From JAKACA01 sp963735115 (lineage in GTDB: Bacteria > Actinomycetota > Acidimicrobiia > Acidimicrobiales > Bog-793), in contig CAVTJR010000002.1 of the NCBI GenBank assembly GCA_963735115.1, positions 62,001-126,000 on the forward strand: 64,000 nt of DNA, written 5' to 3'. Under the pieces are notes generated by a model, which saw only the letters and a program-made list of their open reading frames with translations, made no database searches and was not told the DNA's origin. Below, piece by piece: positions 60,305 through 64,000 of this stretch. The position numbers and the translations under genes are program-made. The number at the start of each line of letters is the position of its first letter. Position 1 is the stretch's first letter.

Positions 60305-62553
60305 GCGTCCCGCCAGGGGCGAGGGCGCAGACGGGGGCGGGGGCGACCACGCGCACGAGCGGCGCCTCCGCGCCGTCGAGGACGAGCGCGCAGACGGCGA
60401 GCCGGGTCGAGGCGGGCGGGCAGGAGCCGGGGGGGTTCTTCGAGATGGTGCGGCGGGCGAACGCCCCCCACGCCCCGGAGAACTCCTTCTTGTTCCGCAT
60501 CTCGACCCTCGTTGCCGTCCTCGTCGGCGTCTTCGCCTGCTCGTCCGTCGGCGAGGTGTCGTCCTCCTCCGCCCTTGTGGCCGGGTTCGCCATCGCCATC
60601 GGCATGACGTTCTCCGCCGTAACTCGGCACCGGCCGTGGCAGTGGGTGAAGATCCTGCTCGCGGGCGCCGTCATCGCCGTCTTCGTGCAGTTCGTGGCGC
60701 AGGTCTTCGGGGCCGCTCACACGGGGGAGCTGAGCTCGATCGAGGTGCCCCTGGCGGGCCTGTTCACGTGGGTGCAAGTCGTGCACGCCTTCGACGTGCC
60801 GGCGCGGCGCGACTTGCTGTTCTCCGTGGCGGCAGCCGGCGCCCTCGTCACGGTGGCGGCGGCGCAGGCGGTATCGGCCGGGTTTCTCGCCTGGGTGGCC
60901 CTGTGGCTCGTCGCCACCGTCATCGCCCTGGCGTGCTCGTGGAGGTCGATGGCGGGCGGGCGCGGCCCGCTCCCGCTTGTCGGGCTCCTCGGCGCCACCA
61001 TCGTCGTCCTCGTGATGGCCGTCCTGCTCGACGCCGTGCTGCCACCGCCAAGAGCCTCGCAGGAGATCACCCTCCCCAACTCGTTGACGTCCTATCTCGC
61101 CCTTCCCGCCAACGGGGGCCTGACGGAGGGCGGCGCCGATCCCACCGAGCCGGCCAAGGCGGGGCGGCCGGGCGGTGTCGGCGGCTACGTCGGGATGGCC
61201 GGGCCACTCAACACCGCCCTGCGAGGAACCCTCGGGAACCAGATCGTCATGCGCGTGCGGGCCAACACCCCGGGCTACTTCCTCGGGTTGACGTACACGT
61301 CGTGGAACGGTCAGAGCTGGACCAACCCAGGAGGGTGCGTCGAGGAGATACAGGACACCGGTTCGCCGTTCACGATGCCGTTCGAGCCACCTTGGGGCGG
61401 GTCGCCCGTCCCGGTTGCGCTCGGTGAGTCCACCGGCTCGGCGAACATCCAGACGTTCTACGTCGAGCAGTCGCTCCCCAACATCCTCTTCGCCACCTCG
61501 GAGCCGGCGCAGATCTACTTTCCGGATCACAAGCTCATATTCGGCTGCGACAACTCCATCCGGTCCGCCATCGCCATGACGCCCGGGACGGTGTATACCG
61601 TCATCTCGCAGGACGACGAGGCCACGCCGGCCCAGCTGCGGGGCGTGCCGGTCTCGGCGATCACGCCCGCCCTGCGAAGGAGATTCCACCTCGACCTGCA
61701 GCTGCCCGCGCCGAACCCGTACCGCAGGGTCGAGGCGCTCGCTCGCTCGGTCATCGCCCAGGCACACGCCAGCACGCTCATCGGCGAAGTGCAGGCGCTC
61801 GAAACCTGGATGGGTGCCCACACCCAGTACTCGACGAACATCCCGCCCTTGCTGCCCGGCCAGGACGCCGTCAACGAGTTCCTCTTCGGGAACCGCACGG
61901 GCTACTGCGAGCAGATCTCGACGGCGCTGGCGGTGATGCTGCGCTCGATCGGCGTGCCCGCCAGGGAGGCGACCGGCTACGTGCCGGGCCCCTTCGACCC
62001 CCTCAGCGACCTCTACGAGATCCAGGCAAAGGACGCCCACGCCTGGGTGCAGGTGTACTTCCCCGGTCACGGCTGGCAGAGCTTCGACCCGACGACCTAC
62101 GTGCCGCTGGCGCCGGCTGACCCCGGCACGGTGCTCCTCTCCGACCTCTGGCACCTCATCGCCGGCCTGCCATGGGTCCCGATCGGGATCGTTGCTGGCG
62201 CCGTCGCCGCCGCGCTCGGTCGTCGTTTCGAGATCCGGCGCCGGCTGGCTCGGCCGAAGACCTGGGCCGGGCGCCTGGCGCTGCGCCTCGAGCGGGCAGG
62301 AGCTCGCGCCGGCATCCCGCGTAGGTCCGCCGAGACACTGGCCGAGTACGCCGAGCGCCTCCGAACGGCTGCCCCCGCACGCGGCCTCGCCGGCTTGCCC
62401 GACGTCGTCGAGCTCCTGTCGCTGTCGGCTTACGGCGGGCGCCAACCGTCCGAGGCGGAACGGCTCCACGCGGAGGAAACGGTGAAGTCGATGCGGGCGG
62501 CGCTCGGGCGCAAGTGGCGGCGCCGAGGTCGAGCGGTCGTGCGGATCAGCTGA
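60301..62553 (+). CDS. Membrane transglutaminase-like protein
   Basis: 750 residues. After a basic N-terminus there are about six membrane helices (about 60-240), then an extracytoplasmic region with a transglutaminase/cysteine-protease core: catalytic Cys in 'GNRTGYCEQISTALAVMLRS', His in 'EIQAKDAHAWVQVYFPGHG' and Asp in 'GWQSFDPTTYVPL'. One more helix follows, then a cytoplasmic C-terminal domain. It is normally found in MoxR-DUF58 operons and is thought to process or cross-link an envelope protein. GTG 60301 overlaps the DUF58 stop. It overlaps the convergent flavoprotein gene by 8 bases. Confidence 0.9.
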   Translation: MSVPPGARAQTGAGATTRTSGASAPSRTSAQTASRVEAGGQEPGGFFEMVRRANAPHAPENSFLFRISTLVAVLVGVFACSSVGEVSSSSALVAGFAIAIGMTFSAVTRHRPWQWVKILLAGAVIAVFVQFVAQVFGAAHTGELSSIEVPLAGLFTWVQVVHAFDVPARRDLLFSVAAAGALVTVAAAQAVSAGFLAWVALWLVATVIALACSWRSMAGGRGPLPLVGLLGATIVVLVMAVLLDAVLPPPRASQEITLPNSLTSYLALPANGGLTEGGADPTEPAKAGRPGGVGGYVGMAGPLNTALRGTLGNQIVMRVRANTPGYFLGLTYTSWNGQSWTNPGGCVEEIQDTGSPFTMPFEPPWGGSPVPVALGESTGSANIQTFYVEQSLPNILFATSEPAQIYFPDHKLIFGCDNSIRSAIAMTPGTVYTVISQDDEATPAQLRGVPVSAITPALRRRFHLDLQLPAPNPYRRVEALARSVIAQAHASTLIGEVQALETWMGAHTQYSTNIPPLLPGQDAVNEFLFGNRTGYCEQISTALAVMLRSIGVPAREATGYVPGPFDPLSDLYEIQAKDAHAWVQVYFPGHGWQSFDPTTYVPLAPADPGTVLLSDLWHLIAGLPWVPIGIVAGAVAAALGRRFEIRRRLARPKTWAGRLALRLERAGARAGIPRRSAETLAEYAERLRTAAPARGLAGLPDVVELLSLSAYGGRQPSEAERLHAEETVKSMRAALGRKWRRRGRAVVRIS

Positions 62554-63856
62554 ACATCGCTGCCGCCTCGACGAGCGTGGCTTTGCGCTCGAGGAGGGGC
62601 CGGAGCGTCATCACATGCCTCGGCCTTGCGAAACCCACCACCGCCTGCAGCCGACCCCCTCTCCCGTGGAGAGCGACGAACCGACGCTCAGAAGGGTCGC
62701 CTTCGACGACGATCACCTCGTCGTCCGGGCGAGGCAGGCCCAGCACCTGGATCTTCACGTTGTACTGGTCAGACCACACGTAGGGCACTACGTAGGAGGG
62801 CGGCACTTCCAGCGCCTGCGCCTGCCTGGCGAGCAACCCGAGGTGTGCGAGCAGGCTGGCGGCCGCATGGTCGCCCTGCTCGGCGGCGTTCGTGCGGTGC
62901 TCGACACGCACCGTCTCGGGCGCCTCGGCGCCGCCGTACCCGTCAGCGTGGTCGACCGGAAGCGGCCAGCGGGCGACGTCGCCGGCGACGGCCACGCCGG
63001 GTGCCGCCATGAGCGACCCGTCGCAGACGATGCCGTCGGGTCCTGCCCGCAGACCCGAATCGGCCAACCACGACACGGAGGGGGCGGCGCCGATGCCCAC
63101 GAGGAGGGCGTCGAATTCGAGGACCTGTCCGCTCGAGAGGCGGCAACGGAGCGGACCGGTGGCATCGATGCCGGCGCCGGCGCCGATGCCGGTGCCGGCA
63201 TCGCCCACCTCGACCGACTCGATCACCGTTCGCAGGTGGAAGCGGACGCCTTCTTCTCGGTGCATCACCTCGCAGGCTCCGCCCGACACCGGGCCGAGGA
63301 CGCGTCCGAGGGGGACGTCGAGCGGCTCGACCACCGTCACGTCCACCCCGAGACGGCGAGCTGTGGCGGCCACCTCGAGCCCGATAAAGCCCGCCCCGGC
63401 GAGCCCGAGTCGCACCCCAGGGATTTGCAGCACCGTCCGCAGGGCGAGGGCGTCGTCCAGCGTCCGCAGGACGTAGGCGCCTGGCAGGTCGTTGATCGCC
63501 GGCAGCCGCCTCGCCGCTGAGCCCGTGGCGAGCACGAGGCCGTCGTATTCCACAGTGTCGCCGGAAAGGAGCCGGAGGCGCCGGGCGGCGAGGTCGAGGG
63601 CGACCGCCCGGTGTGCCGGACCGATGCGGAGGTCGAGCCCGAGGGCCGCCATCTGCTCCGGCGAGCGGAGAACGACGCGGTCGAGATCCCACTGCCCTGC
63701 GAGGAACTGCTTCGAGAGCGGCGGCCGGTCGTAGGGAAGACGGGGCTCGTCCCCAACGAGCGTGATGCGCCCTTCGAAGCCCCGCTGGCGCAACCCTTCG
63801 CACGCCCGCAACCCCGCCAGGCCCGCCCCGACGACGGCGATGGAGCCTGCGGGCAT
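62546..63856 (-). CDS. Ferredoxin-reductase-like FAD/NAD(P)H oxidoreductase
   Basis: A 436-residue flavoprotein. FAD motif 'SIAVVGAGLAGLRACEGLRQ', 'PRLPYDRPPLSKQFLAGQWD' (typical of ferredoxin/rubredoxin reductases serving P450s and Rieske oxygenases), NAD motif 'VRLGLAGAGFIGLEVAATAR' and 'GVAVAGDVARWPLP'. It passes electrons from NAD(P)H to a small iron-sulfur protein. An Ala/Gly insert 'GTGIGAGAGIDAT' in the middle is encoded by a GCC-rich repeat (63160-63200) and is absent from most relatives. ATG 63856 follows GAGGTGAG. The upstream gene ends 6 bases before it, so they form an operon. Confidence 0.92.
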   Translation of the reverse strand: MPAGSIAVVGAGLAGLRACEGLRQRGFEGRITLVGDEPRLPYDRPPLSKQFLAGQWDLDRVVLRSPEQMAALGLDLRIGPAHRAVALDLAARRLRLLSGDTVEYDGLVLATGSAARRLPAINDLPGAYVLRTLDDALALRTVLQIPGVRLGLAGAGFIGLEVAATARRLGVDVTVVEPLDVPLGRVLGPVSGGACEVMHREEGVRFHLRTVIESVEVGDAGTGIGAGAGIDATGPLRCRLSSGQVLEFDALLVGIGAAPSVSWLADSGLRAGPDGIVCDGSLMAAPGVAVAGDVARWPLPVDHADGYGGAEAPETVRVEHRTNAAEQGDHAAASLLAHLGLLARQAQALEVPPSYVVPYVWSDQYNVKIQVLGLPRPDDEVIVVEGDPSERRFVALHGRGGRLQAVVGFARPRHVMTLRPLLERKATLVEAAAMFS

Positions 63857-63862
63857 GGGTGC

Positions 63863-64000
63863 TCACCTCGTTTCGGTCGTTTTTTGTGCCGCCGTGGCGG
63901 CGCGCAGCGTCTCGAACGTAGCCGCACCTTCGTCGGGCAGGAAGTGTTCCGCCTCGGCCGCCAGTGCGAGGGGGCCTCGCTCCAGCTCGGCGGTCGTTGC
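63863..64000 (-). CDS. C-terminal end of an unidentified protein, cut by window edge
   Basis: The minus-strand frame is open from the right edge to a TGA at 63863-63865, encoding about 45 residues: 'TTAELERGPLALAAEAEHF' then 'LPDEGAATFETLRAATAAQ'. Codon use is normal for this genome. The next gene's ATG is 6 bases downstream and its ribosome site lies within this gene's end, a typical operon arrangement. The visible part is too short to assign. Confidence 0.6.
   Translation of the reverse strand, partial: ATTAELERGPLALAAEAEHFLPDEGAATFETLRAATAAQKTTETR

Overview
The window is a high-GC actinobacterial chromosome segment. The evidence is a WhiB iron-sulfur regulator, two LytR-CpsA-Psr (LCP) cell-wall ligases, a fused PafBC-type WYL regulator, an HU protein with a lysine/alanine-rich tail, a coenzyme F420 guanylyltransferase, a TIGR03085-type protein, and many GTG starts with GTGA/ATGA overlaps. 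I infer Actinomycetota, perhaps an Acidimicrobiia-like lineage; the class assignment is a guess. Most of the window is ordinary housekeeping or catabolic DNA in short, tightly packed operons.

Layout. 0-2.1 kb: end of an FtsX-type permease and a small lipoprotein. 2.1-3.5 kb: a decayed stretch with gene fragments, lying on the 3' side of a tRNA-Val(TAC). 4-16.9 kb: amidohydrolase, DUF4232 lipoprotein, MFS exporter, glutamate dehydrogenase, acyl-CoA dehydrogenase, a cupin-GrpB fusion, TauE/SafE exporter, RNase HII, a HTH plus binding-protein regulator, F420 CofC and a PIG-L deacetylase. 17-19.4 kb: HU and an acyl-CoA synthetase. 19.5-23.6 kb: a VirD4/TraG-like coupling ATPase and a convergent MobF relaxase, the only mobile-element-like genes seen. 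23.6-28.9 kb: a PafBC / COG4280-like / small membrane protein operon, divergent from an ECF sigma / anti-sigma pair. 29-35 kb: TIGR03085 protein, peptidase E, an Ada-AlkA fusion with Ogt, and the tyrosine/homogentisate genes hppD-hmgA.

36-41.8 kb: a frameshifted cysteine-desulfurase-like gene, a LAL-type LuxR regulator, a secreted Ig-like protein whose frame is disturbed twice, and tRNA-Val(GAC). 42-48.1 kb: a surface-polymer cluster (large polytopic PTPS-related membrane protein, GT2 glycosyltransferase, two LCP proteins). 48.3-51.2 kb: trpD, acyl-CoA dehydrogenase, and whiB with a textbook promoter. 51.5-56.4 kb: glpD, an alkyl-DHAP-synthase-like flavoprotein and glpK, coupled by stop/start overlaps. 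56.5-64 kb: DUF1203 protein, methyltransferase, a MoxR / DUF58 / transglutaminase operon, and a ferredoxin-reductase-like flavoprotein.

Functional links: DNA alkylation repair (Ada-AlkA plus Ogt), tyrosine catabolism (HppD then HmgA), glycerol-3-phosphate and possibly ether-lipid metabolism (GlpK, GlpD, AgpS-like), polymer attachment to the wall (GT2 plus LCP), and a small mobilisation-like module whose relaxase carries a helicase domain with degenerate Walker motifs. Functions are assigned from recognised motifs and family resemblance only; no database search was run.
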